Shown here one piece after another: positions 31,706-37,871 of a DNA stretch of 64,000 nucleotides. Both the position numbers and the translations under genes were made by a program. The notes beneath the pieces are model-generated. The model saw nothing but the letters and a program-made list of their open reading frames with translations. It did no database searches and was not told where the DNA came from. Position 1 is the stretch's first letter. Every line of letters begins with the position of its first letter. Origin of the DNA: a virus. The stretch lies in the IMG/VR virus record IMGVR_UViG_3300035660_000001, positions 1 to 64,000 of that record, one strand, 5' to 3'.

Positions 31706-32013
31706 GGACGGGTCACATAGCGATCTGCGTCCCGGCGACCAAGAAGTGCTATGCCTTTATGTGGAGCTACGGGGAGATCTGCGTCCACTGTAACTGTTGC
31801 GGGGTGATGCAGAAGGGCCTGCCTATGTGGATCGCCCGGGCTCGCTACCACATCCACGAGATAGCCGAGGCCTGCGAGAAGGCGATCAAAGACCCGAAAT
31901 GGTATCTGGACCGAACGAAGGCTGTTTACTTTCATCCCAATTTAAGGCATACTATAAGGGAGTACCGCTACACCCTTCAGAAGGTGGGGGAATGGGAAAC
32001 GAGAAGAAGCTGA
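31702..32013 (+). CDS. Unknown protein with cysteine cluster
   Basis: ATGA overlap with the upstream gene. The 103-residue product has EICVHCNCCGVMQKG, four cysteines in seven residues, then a helical, basic second half (YHIHEIAEACEKAIKDPKWY). A metal site is probable. It overlaps the next gene by 22 bp. Not recognised. Confidence 0.58.
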   Translation: MRTGHIAICVPATKKCYAFMWSYGEICVHCNCCGVMQKGLPMWIARARYHIHEIAEACEKAIKDPKWYLDRTKAVYFHPNLRHTIREYRYTLQKVGEWETRRS

Positions 32014-32168
32014 CCGTAGACGTCACGGAAATGATCACGGATGAGATTCAGCGTTGCGAGGCGAACGCCAAGACCTGGGCCCACTGCAAGTGCGCCACCT
32101 GCCAGGGGATGGCGAAGGCGTTCCGTGCAAGGGCCGATCGCTTGCGGGACAAACTGAAGGGGCTGTGA
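31992..32168 (+). CDS. 58-residue protein with CxxxC pair
   Basis: GGTGGGGG precedes the ATG. The protein is a charged helix with HCKCATCQGMAKAF in its middle (CxC-xx-C) and a basic C-terminal helix (RARADRLRDKLKGL). It may bind zinc through the cysteines and RCEANAKTWAHC. Unknown function. Confidence 0.55.
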   Translation: MGNEKKLTVDVTEMITDEIQRCEANAKTWAHCKCATCQGMAKAFRARADRLRDKLKGL

Positions 32169-32199
32169 TGCGGAAGAAGAACAAGCGGGGGAAACGGAG

Positions 32200-32355
32200 A
32201 TGACGGACTTCACGCTCAAGTTCATGGACTGGACGCCGGTGCCTCCGGAGTATATGGAGAAGCTCGCCCCGCTCATTTCAGCGGCCGCCCGGTCCCAGGA
32301 ACTCATGACCCCGGAGGAACTTGATGAGCTCGAAAAGACGATCCCCCGAAGCTGA
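32200..32355 (+). CDS. Unknown 51-residue acidic protein
   Basis: The ATG follows GGGGGAAACGGAG. The peptide is acidic and helical (PPEYMEKLAPLISAAAR, then LMTPEELDELEKT). It overlaps the next gene by 32 bp, and its own sequence supplies GGAGG for that gene's start. The 30 bases before it could encode only an 11-residue peptide, which I do not call. Confidence 0.5.
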   Translation: MTDFTLKFMDWTPVPPEYMEKLAPLISAAARSQELMTPEELDELEKTIPRS

Positions 32356-32641
32356 GGCTTTGCTCATGGAGGCTACTTTGGCGACCCTTACGCCCAAGCA
32401 GAAGCAAGCCCTGGCGATCGTGCGGGCCAACCCCGGGATCCGGCCTCAGCGGTTTGCGAAGCTGATGTGGCCGAACTCGGAGTGCTGGGAGAAGCGGTAT
32501 CGGTGCGGGAACGGGACCCACAAGGGAGGCGGGATGCACACGGCGGGCGGAGCCTATCTCGGGAAGCTCCGGAAGCTCAGACTGGTTCATCTCGAAGGGG
32601 AGTGGGGACATGAGGGCTACTATGTCTCGAGGAAGAGATGA
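32324..32641 (+). CDS. Winged-helix-like protein
   Basis: The ATG at 32324 has GGAGG six bases upstream. The 105-residue protein reads LTPKQKQALAIVRANPGIRP, QRFAKLMW, a glycine/histidine-rich loop (GTHKGGGMHTAGG), then YLGKLRKLRLVHLEGEWGHE, ending in a wing-like strand. This is the layout of small winged-helix DNA-binding proteins. A CGNGTH motif could bind metal. Its stop overlaps the next ATG. Confidence 0.6.
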   Translation: MSSKRRSPEAEALLMEATLATLTPKQKQALAIVRANPGIRPQRFAKLMWPNSECWEKRYRCGNGTHKGGGMHTAGGAYLGKLRKLRLVHLEGEWGHEGYYVSRKR

Positions 32642-33120
32642 AAAATCTACTTATAGATATTGCTAAATATTTTAATCTCAATGACCATTCCGATACGGTC
32701 TTTTCCCGCTGGGCCCCCGGAATAGCTCAGGCTGTCATCTACGCCTATTTCACCGTGATGTTTTCCCGGGAGTATTTCGTGAGCCATAAGCCGTGGTATT
32801 ATCTTCTTCTGTCCGCCGTCTGTTGCCTCGTTTCTGCTGGGATGATATCCCTCGCAATTTATAAGACCGTGTTGGAGGATAAGCTAAAGAACGTCCGCCG
32901 AGCGATCGATGAGGCTTGCACTCGCTGTGGCGGTCTCGGTTATGTCGGGTTGGACGGCGATCCTTGTCCCGTCTGTCATCCGACCGATGATTTCGGATGG
33001 GTTGCGGATGGATGCGGGGACTGGATCATAGCTCGGGTTTTTAGGAGAAAGAAACGGGTCGTTCTTTCGGAGGACGATGGATCTCGGGAAGAGCAGTTCG
33101 GAGTGCGAGGGTATTTATAA
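32638..33120 (+). CDS. Membrane protein with cytoplasmic zinc ribbon
   Basis: The 160-residue protein has two hydrophobic segments (residues ~28-42, WAPGIAQAVIYAYFTV; ~55-77, YYLLLSAVCCLVSAGMISLA), then a charged linker and a ribbon CTRCGGLGYV ... PCPVCHP. A second basic stretch and the tail FGVRGYL end the chain. That tail is shared with the proteins ending at 31259 and 31705. The first ~200 bases are AT-richer than their surroundings. Function unknown. Confidence 0.65.
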   Translation: MKNLLIDIAKYFNLNDHSDTVFSRWAPGIAQAVIYAYFTVMFSREYFVSHKPWYYLLLSAVCCLVSAGMISLAIYKTVLEDKLKNVRRAIDEACTRCGGLGYVGLDGDPCPVCHPTDDFGWVADGCGDWIIARVFRRKKRVVLSEDDGSREEQFGVRGYL

Positions 33121-33135
33121 ACGGAGGGATGCACG

Positions 33136-33588
33136 ATGGATATCAAGATGTTCGAGATCAGGGACGTGGGGACGCTTATTCCCGCAATCGGGATCCGGCT
33201 GAACCCCACCGATGGAGGCGAGCGATGGCTTCTGGCTCGGGCCGGATTCGGGCAAGACGTGGAAGGAGTGGATGGGCAGGGTTCTTACGTCCTTCTCATT
33301 TTTCTCACCAGGGACATAGCTCATTACGATCCGGCCCAGTGGGGAGACCGGACGATGCTTCAAGCCCACCTGTTCATCCGTGATAAGTGGTTTGCATTAA
33401 GGACCGGTGACGTGGTCGACGTGCAGTTCGTTTTGGGCGAGACGGATCATCCCAAAACTGCGGAACGGTGGGACCCATCCCTGTTGGAGCTTGCGGGGAA
33501 AGACATGCCTCGCCTTGAGAGAGCTTCGGCGTCTCCTGCGCCTCGGGCGGGACTTTCCGATGACAGTATAATCCCAGATCTTTTATAG
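33136..33588 (+). CDS. Unknown 150-residue protein
   Basis: AACGGAGG precedes the start. It is predominantly beta-strand in pattern (SYVLLIFLTRDIAHYD, DVVDVQFVLGETD), with a disordered C-terminal tail ending SDDSIIPDLL. No metal or nucleotide motif and no family recognised. Confidence 0.62.
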   Translation: MDIKMFEIRDVGTLIPAIGIRLNPTDGGERWLLARAGFGQDVEGVDGQGSYVLLIFLTRDIAHYDPAQWGDRTMLQAHLFIRDKWFALRTGDVVDVQFVLGETDHPKTAERWDPSLLELAGKDMPRLERASASPAPRAGLSDDSIIPDLL

Positions 33589-33599
33589 GCGATGGGAGA

Positions 33600-33725
33600 A
33601 TGAGCCTGTCTGAGGTCAGCGAGGTCCGCCGGTGCAACAGGTGTAAGTATGAGTGGGAGGACGAGGGAGAGGAAAAATGTCCTCGCTGTGGATCGGAGGA
33701 TACCGAGGTTGTCCGGAGCGATTAA
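33600..33725 (+). CDS. 41-residue zinc-ribbon protein
   Basis: The ATG is preceded by GATGGGAGA. The minimal protein RRCNRCKYEW ... KCPRCGSED has two CxxC knuckles 13 residues apart, a complete stand-alone zinc ribbon. It ends 13 bases before the next gene. Translation is supported by the intact motif and codon style. Confidence 0.6.
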   Translation: MSLSEVSEVRRCNRCKYEWEDEGEEKCPRCGSEDTEVVRSD

Positions 33726-33738
33726 CGGAGGAGACCGC

Positions 33739-34191
33739 ATGAAGAAGAGGAAGAGCCGAGAATACGTTCATTCCAACGTGGATGCCCTCCGGTTCCGGCT
33801 ACCCGAGCGGGGATCGGATGTTCCCTACGTCGGGCCCGCCTTTGCCCCTCAGTATGCCCGGCAAATCCCCCCCAAAGCCCCAGAATATGCCCTACGGCCC
33901 CTCTTCGTGACGGGTCCAGGGAGTAAGGCCTCCGACAAGGCCTACCCCCTCAAAGCCATCCCCGTGATGGAGATCGATGCGGGAGGCCGGGGCGTGTCGA
34001 TCTACGGGGCGGAGTTCAAGGTCTGCAAGCATTTCAAGAGCCGGGGGGACGTCCGGGTCGAGGTGAACGTATTCGACGTGAACGGGGCGTTCCGGACGAT
34101 CCCGTTCCTGCTGGACGAGGACGAGCCGGTCTACCGGATCAATTCCCGGCTTCCCGGCAAGGTCGTGCGGATCGGGGTAGTGGACATTTAA
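33739..34191 (+). CDS. Unknown 150-residue protein
   Basis: The start ATG after ACGGAGGAGA is preferred to an upstream in-frame ATG that would overlap the zinc-ribbon gene. The N-terminus is basic (MKKRKSREYVH) and proline-rich. The second half is a beta-rich domain (RGVSIYGAEFKVCKHFK, DVRVEVNVFDVNGAF, GKVVRIGVVDI). No family recognised. ACCAGGAGG follows for the next gene. Confidence 0.62.
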   Translation: MKKRKSREYVHSNVDALRFRLPERGSDVPYVGPAFAPQYARQIPPKAPEYALRPLFVTGPGSKASDKAYPLKAIPVMEIDAGGRGVSIYGAEFKVCKHFKSRGDVRVEVNVFDVNGAFRTIPFLLDEDEPVYRINSRLPGKVVRIGVVDI

Positions 34192-34207
34192 CCAGGAGGA
34201 TGCAGAC

Positions 34208-34369
34208 GTGGGACCGAACCAGATGACGGGACGGGTGAAGGCAGTCTCCTTCTCGATGGTGCAGGAAGGAGACAAGGAGGTCGTGAAGGCGAAGATCGCG
34301 TTCGAGTCTACGGCCTCGGAGGGATGGCAGACTATCTTACGTCCCTGCTCAAGAAGGAATGCCTCATGA
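34208..34369 (+). CDS. Upstream part of a probable frameshifted small gene
   Basis: A GTG start after CCAGGAGGATG. The first 38 codons (TGRVKAVSFSMV, KEVVKAKIAFES) look like the first strands of a small beta domain. The in-frame continuation (GWQTILRPCSRRNAS) does not look like protein core, whereas the -1 frame continues smoothly as DYLTSLLKKECLMTLQPVQ. A -1 frameshift near 34315-34325, a sequencing error, or two overlapping genes would each explain it. Confidence 0.5.
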   Translation: MGPNQMTGRVKAVSFSMVQEGDKEVVKAKIAFESTASEGWQTILRPCSRRNAS

Positions 34370-34497
34370 CTCTTCAGCCCGTGCAGTTATCCTTTGTGGG
34401 AAGTCCGGCCGCTCCGGAGCCACCGAAGGAGGAGAAGAAACCCGAAACCAAGCCGGGGGAGAAGGCGCCCCCAAAGGAGAAGGCTAAGAAGAAATAG
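34324..34497 (+). CDS. Downstream part of the frameshifted small gene
   Basis: The 57-residue frame is -1 relative to the GTG frame at 34208. It continues what looks like the same domain (DYLTSLLKKECLMTLQPVQLSF) and ends in a Lys/Pro/Glu tail (PPKEEKKPETKPGEKAPPK). If translated separately, ATG 34324 has GGAGG too close to it, while ATG 34366 has AAGGA at normal spacing but would lose the first helix. A fused product would be about 96 residues. Confidence 0.5.
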   Translation: MADYLTSLLKKECLMTLQPVQLSFVGSPAAPEPPKEEKKPETKPGEKAPPKEKAKKK

Positions 34498-34512
34498 CCG
34501 AGCAAGGAGGAT

Positions 34513-34540
34513 CCCGCCCACCGAGGGCGGGTTCTCTCTT
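34513..34540 (+). terminator. Possible rho-independent terminator
   Basis: CCCGCC-CACCGA-GGGCGGG forms a six- to seven-pair GC stem (34513-34531) followed by TTCTCTCTT. The pyrimidine tract is weak for a terminator, but the site lies between two operon-like groups. It overlaps the region just before the membrane-protein gene at 34554. Confidence 0.5.
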
Positions 34541-34553
34541 GGGAAAGGAGAAC

Positions 34554-34874
34554 GTGAACGACGTGCTTTTCAGGATTATGTTTTCCGGGTGCGGTTTGGG
34601 CCTCGGGCTCGTGGGAGTCATCACGATGCTCGTGATGCCCTGGGCCTTCAGGTTCGACAAGGACGAGATACACCACTTCTATGGCGGCTGGCTGATGACG
34701 ATCGTCGCCCCGATCCACCTCACCGTGTGGCCGGACTGGGTCGTCTGGACGGTCTACGGACTCGGCTTCTGGCTCATGGCGGACGACTGGTATCAGCACT
34801 ACCGACAGGTCAAGGATCCCGAATACCGGAGCCTCTGGCACAGAATTCTGTGGAGGCTGTGGTTGGTCTTTTGA
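34554..34874 (+). CDS. Polytopic membrane protein
   Basis: A GTG start close behind AAAGGAG; a TTG at 34539 or a GTG at 34563 are alternatives. The ~106-residue protein has three hydrophobic stretches (GLGLGLVGVITMLVMPWAF; WLMTIVAPIHLTVW; WVVWTVYGLGFWLM) separated by histidine-containing loops (DEIHHFYGG). The C-terminus is basic and aromatic. No holin or transporter family is recognised. Confidence 0.62.
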   Translation: MNDVLFRIMFSGCGLGLGLVGVITMLVMPWAFRFDKDEIHHFYGGWLMTIVAPIHLTVWPDWVVWTVYGLGFWLMADDWYQHYRQVKDPEYRSLWHRILWRLWLVF

Positions 34875-34895
34875 CGATAAATTACGGGAGGGGTA

Positions 34896-34925
34896 TTGAC
34901 AAAGGTAAACGATTTTAAGTAAACT
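34896..34925 (+). promoter_or_regulatory. Probable promoter of the head-gene region
   Basis: TTGACA (34896-34901), an 18-base spacer starting AAGGTAAAC, and TAAACT (34920-34925). It lies just after the membrane-protein gene. The GTAAA motif downstream of the -35 box also occurs at 16545 and 39556. About 100 bases of leader follow before the next gene; it can form CCGA...GACC/GGTCGG pairing but has no terminator. Confidence 0.6.
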
Positions 34926-35022
34926 TATACCCATCAGCCGAAATGACCACAATATATTGAGGTCGGTTCTACGGAGAATACAAGCGGTGTGAACCCTCAG
35001 TCATTGAACGGAGGAGGAGCCA

Positions 35023-35184
35023 ATGGATACGTCCAGCGGTCATCCTCCGTTTTATCGCTGTCCGCATGCACAATCGGGGTGTCTCATTGTCTACTGCGAG
35101 CCGACGACGCGGGTGCCCTCGGTGGGCGTCCTGTTAAATCCGGAGAGTGATCTCACCGGAACAAAATGCGGGCCAACGCAGTAG
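35023..35184 (+). CDS. 53-residue cysteine-containing protein (or structured RNA)
   Basis: ATG preceded by GGAGGAGG. The peptide includes YRCPHAQSGCLIVYCEPT and a distal C, enough for a zinc site (C, H, C, C). However, a perfect 10-base inverted repeat, GTCTACTGCG (35089-35098) and CGCAGTAGAC (35177-35186), encloses the second half including the stop codon, with smaller hairpins inside (CCGG-AGAGTGATCTCA-CCGG). The segment may therefore also act as an RNA element. The strong ribosome site favours translation. Confidence 0.55.
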   Translation: MDTSSGHPPFYRCPHAQSGCLIVYCEPTTRVPSVGVLLNPESDLTGTKCGPTQ

Positions 35185-35200
35185 ACCTTAAAGGAGTTAT

Positions 35201-35440
35201 GTGGAGACGTTAGTCGACATCATCCAGAGTGTGATCGAAAACATCTCGTCCCGAAAAGAGAGGGTTAACTGGACGTGGCAGGGGAAGATAAACGACCTGC
35301 CCGATTGGGTCGTTGAGAAGCTCAAGGAGTCAGAACGCCCGATCCATTTGACCGGGACGATCTGGGTCTGGGACGACAACGGGACCATCCGCTTGGGGAC
35401 GACGGGTTCTTATAGCGTCAGTCCCAAGAACCTGTCGTAG
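35201..35440 (+). CDS. Small head-region protein with shared N-terminal helix
   Basis: A GTG start after AAAGGAG. The 79-residue protein opens METLVDIIQSVIENISSR, the amphipathic helix that recurs on about twenty proteins in this part of the genome. A small Trp-rich domain follows (VNWTWQGKI ... IWVWDDNGTIRLG). The next gene starts almost identically (MDSLVDILQSTIRSLSSR). Internal head protein is the suggested role, based on the shared helix and the portal/protease neighbourhood. Confidence 0.65.
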   Translation: METLVDIIQSVIENISSRKERVNWTWQGKINDLPDWVVEKLKESERPIHLTGTIWVWDDNGTIRLGTTGSYSVSPKNLS

Positions 35441-35444
35441 CATT

Positions 35445-35903
35445 ATGGACTCTTTAGTCGACATCCTTCAGAGCACGATCCGGAGCCTCTCCTCCCGGGC
35501 GGAGGTCGATTGGGACATCATGGGGTCGAAGCCGAACTTCCTCGACTTCGTTAAGAAACTAATCCGCACGGACGACGTCGAGGACGGGTTGCGGAAGGCG
35601 CTCGAGCGGGACGGATGGAAGCACACCTTTGCCTTTCTGCACCTGCAGTCGAGGAAGCCCGGAGTGCCCCGCTGGTCTGTGAAGGTCAAGTCGGACTTCC
35701 GGAGGGACGGAAAGAAGTGGACGGGCATTCGGGAAGACCGGGGAGAGATGGACGCCCTGGACCGGACGATCGCCAAGTTCTTTAAGCGTTATCCTACCCT
35801 GCGGTGGGCGGGCCTCGGGGCCCCCGGCCAGGGTTATCCCGGGTACGTCGATACGCAATTCGGGAACTTTGAAACCACAGGCGACTTGGAGGTGGACGAA
35901 TGA
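35445..35903 (+). CDS. Head-region protein with shared N-terminal helix
   Basis: A 152-residue protein whose first 18 residues match those of the preceding gene at most positions. The body is basic and mixed alpha/beta (AFLHLQSRKPGVPRWSVKV ... FKRYPTLRWAGLG). No enzyme motif. Its stop overlaps the truncated start of the deoxyribosyltransferase-like gene, where an endonuclease has inserted. Confidence 0.68.
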   Translation: MDSLVDILQSTIRSLSSRAEVDWDIMGSKPNFLDFVKKLIRTDDVEDGLRKALERDGWKHTFAFLHLQSRKPGVPRWSVKVKSDFRRDGKKWTGIREDRGEMDALDRTIAKFFKRYPTLRWAGLGAPGQGYPGYVDTQFGNFETTGDLEVDE

Positions 35904-35950
35904 TTTACGTTGAGAGTCCGAACGAGTGGGATGAATATTCTGGAAGCTGA
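35900..35950 (+). pseudogene. Truncated 5' end of deoxyribosyltransferase-like gene
   Basis: From ATG 35900 (ATGA overlap, GGAGG upstream) the first 11 codons encode MIYVESPNEWD, versus MIYIESPTEWD at the restored gene start (36637). After five more codons the frame stops. The fragment is the original gene start, left after insertion of the endonuclease at 35931. Seven of the 11 codons differ from the restored copy although nine residues are the same. Confidence 0.85.
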
Positions 35951-36650
35951 AAAGTTATATCTCCGGGATCTCTGGTCGATCAAGAAGATCGGTGACCATT
36001 TTGGCGTTGGTTATAAGGCCGCTCGGAATGCTCTATTGCGGGCGGGTGTTTCTCTTCGGAAACGAAATACATTGGGGCTTCATGAATTAAGTCGGATTAC
36101 CCGAGATAAGATACGGCAATCCTGCTTGGGAGACAAGAATCCCAATCATCGTAGTAGGCTCTCAGCTGAAAGGTGGGAACGTCTTCGTTCTATATTAAAT
36201 AGCATCCGTCCAAAGGAACGTTCTACTGAGGCAAGACAACATACAAGCCAAACTAGGATAGAGCGTGGTTTGGCTAAGGGCAACCGCAATCCCATGAGTA
36301 ATCCGGAGGCGATACGAAGGTGGGCGTTGTCAAACCGCCTTAGTCCTAATAGGGCGGAGCAAAGAATGAAGGTAATTCTCGATTCCGTAGCTCCCGGGGA
36401 CTATGCTTTCAATGTGGATGGAAGCGTCCTGATCATCGGCGGGAAGATTCCGGATTTCGTGAATATCAATGGACAAAAGAAGGTGGTCGAACTCTATGGG
36501 GATTTTTGGCATAAAGGAGAGAATCCCGATGACCGTAAATCATTGTTCCGGGGATTGGGTTATGATGCTTTAATTGTCTGGGAAAGTGAGCTCAAAAATC
36601 GGGAGTCCGTAATCCAGAAAGTAAAGGAGTTCCACTGTGATTTACATTGA
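35931..36650 (+). CDS. Free-standing homing endonuclease, EDxHD (Vsr-like) family with NUMOD3 repeats
   Basis: The ~239-residue protein has an N-terminal helix-turn-helix (LRDLWSIKKIGDHFGVGYKA), two NUMOD3-like DNA-binding repeats (GDKNPNHRSRLS; KGNRNPMSNPEA) and a C-terminal Vsr/EDxHD nuclease: NRAEQRM, KIPDFVN, VVELYGDFWHKGENPDDRK, ALIVWESEL. The E, D, H and D catalytic positions are present. ATG 35931 is used; a TTG at 35910 is possible. It is AT-richer than its surroundings and disrupts the gene restarted at 36637, as the unrelated insert at 10531 does. Confidence 0.88.
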   Translation: MNILEAEKLYLRDLWSIKKIGDHFGVGYKAARNALLRAGVSLRKRNTLGLHELSRITRDKIRQSCLGDKNPNHRSRLSAERWERLRSILNSIRPKERSTEARQHTSQTRIERGLAKGNRNPMSNPEAIRRWALSNRLSPNRAEQRMKVILDSVAPGDYAFNVDGSVLIIGGKIPDFVNINGQKKVVELYGDFWHKGENPDDRKSLFRGLGYDALIVWESELKNRESVIQKVKEFHCDLH

Positions 36651-37080
36651 ATCACCTACAGAATGGGACGGAGACCGACCAGCAGTATTTTTGGCTGGCG
36701 GCATTACGGGATGTGTTGACTGGCAGAAGGAGGTCGTCGCCGGACTGGCGGATCTCGATATCGCCGTCCTGAATCCCCGGAGAGAGAATTTCCCGATCAG
36801 CGACCCGACCGCCGCCCGTGCCCAGATCGAGTGGGAGTTCCGCCACTTGAGGAAGGCTCAGGCGATTTCGTTTTGGTGCCCTGCGGAAACCGCCTGCCCG
36901 ATCGTGCTGTATGAACTTGGGTCGTGGATCAGGACGAGCAAGAAGCTCTTCGTGGGCGTCCATCCGGACTACAAGCGGAAGCAGGACGTAGAGATCCAGA
37001 CGCTTCTGGTCCGGCCCAAGCTTGCGATCGTCTACTCCGTGGGCGATCTGATCGCCCAGATCAAGGAGCACTTCGCCTGA
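36637..37080 (+). CDS. Nucleoside 2-deoxyribosyltransferase-like protein, 5' end replaced
   Basis: A 147-residue protein with VFLAGGITGCVDWQ (nucleotide-binding turn), LNPRREN and FWCPAETACPIVLYELGSW (catalytic-type Glu in a YELG helix), the pattern of the Nuc_deoxyrib_tr2/DUF4406 group. The family exchanges bases on deoxynucleosides or cleaves N-glycosidic bonds. The GTG start has AAAGGAG upstream, inside the endonuclease gene. The first ~30 codons are AT-ending, then the style switches to GC-rich, so the gene is mosaic. Confidence 0.82.
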   Translation: MIYIESPTEWDGDRPAVFLAGGITGCVDWQKEVVAGLADLDIAVLNPRRENFPISDPTAARAQIEWEFRHLRKAQAISFWCPAETACPIVLYELGSWIRTSKKLFVGVHPDYKRKQDVEIQTLLVRPKLAIVYSVGDLIAQIKEHFA

Positions 37081-37082
37081 GC

Positions 37083-37535
37083 ATGTATGCCACGATCTTG
37101 ATTCACCGGGTGTTGGTCTACGCCTGGGGTCTGCTCGGGATAGTGATCGACATGAACTTCCGGTATCACCTGTATCTCGAGAGCCTCAAGAAGGGCGGTC
37201 AGGATCCCGCCAACGGGGACACCCTCAAGAAGTATGACGTCTGGCTGAAGGAGCATACCTTCGATCTGTGGACTGCGCTCGGGGTCTACACGGCCCTCTA
37301 CGGGATCTGGGCGGTCGGGATCCTCCCGGATATGCTCAAGCTCGTGGGATCGTTCTTCGGGTCGAGCGCCTACTGGCAACCGAAGGTGGATATGGTGGTT
37401 GGATGGTTCTCGGGGACTCCGAACTTCGCAACCATTTTCCTGGGGATGGGAGCCCTCGAGCTCTTTGAGTGGTGCGGACGTATCTGGAACACGAAAGTGA
37501 TGGGGCTGATAAACTCCCGGATGAAGAAACCATGA
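37083..37535 (+). CDS. Polytopic membrane protein
   Basis: ATG 37083 lies two bases after the previous stop. The 150-residue protein has three hydrophobic stretches: residues ~5-24 (ILIHRVLVYAWGLLGIVID), ~63-82 (WTALGVYTALYGIWAVGILP) and ~115-132 (FATIFLGMGALELFEW). Its C-terminus is basic. It is followed directly by the zinc-ribbon protein and portal genes. Role unknown. Confidence 0.65.
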   Translation: MYATILIHRVLVYAWGLLGIVIDMNFRYHLYLESLKKGGQDPANGDTLKKYDVWLKEHTFDLWTALGVYTALYGIWAVGILPDMLKLVGSFFGSSAYWQPKVDMVVGWFSGTPNFATIFLGMGALELFEWCGRIWNTKVMGLINSRMKKP

Positions 37536-37867
37536 GCCAGTCCAACGATGCGTTCCTGAAAATGGTAGATGCAACGAAGTATGCGGTAGGTTCTGGTTAC
37601 CAACCGACCGTGAGCAGGACCGACCCGGACGACCCGCCCCGGGGAATCTCGGGCGTCCCTTCCTTGGCTCCGGTCGAGACGTCCCTGCAGGCCCTCCGTT
37701 GCCCTAACTGCGGGGCCCCACTGAACGTGAAGGGTCGGGCTCCTTATAACTGCGACTACTGCCATTGCACGATCGTCGTAGGAGGGTATGTCCCTCCCCG
37801 TCCCGCAGAGCACGTCGTTTTGCTCAAGCCAGACGAGAACCTTCCAATGGGGACCATTTTAGCGTAA
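37532..37867 (+). CDS. Zinc-ribbon protein next to portal
   Basis: The start overlaps the upstream stop (ATGA). The 111-residue protein has a flexible N-terminal half and then RCPNCGAPLNVKGRAPYNCD YCHC (two CxxC pairs, split here for length), a classic zinc ribbon, and an extended tail ending MGTILA. It lies four bases before the portal gene and so is likely made with it; a head-assembly role is only inferred. Confidence 0.65.
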   Translation: MSQSNDAFLKMVDATKYAVGSGYQPTVSRTDPDDPPRGISGVPSLAPVETSLQALRCPNCGAPLNVKGRAPYNCDYCHCTIVVGGYVPPRPAEHVVLLKPDENLPMGTILA

Positions 37868-37871
37868 TCCT

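Noticed and set aside
32168-32203. An 11-codon frame after the gene ending at 32168
   Set aside because: Too short to support as a gene; basic peptide with no conserved feature.
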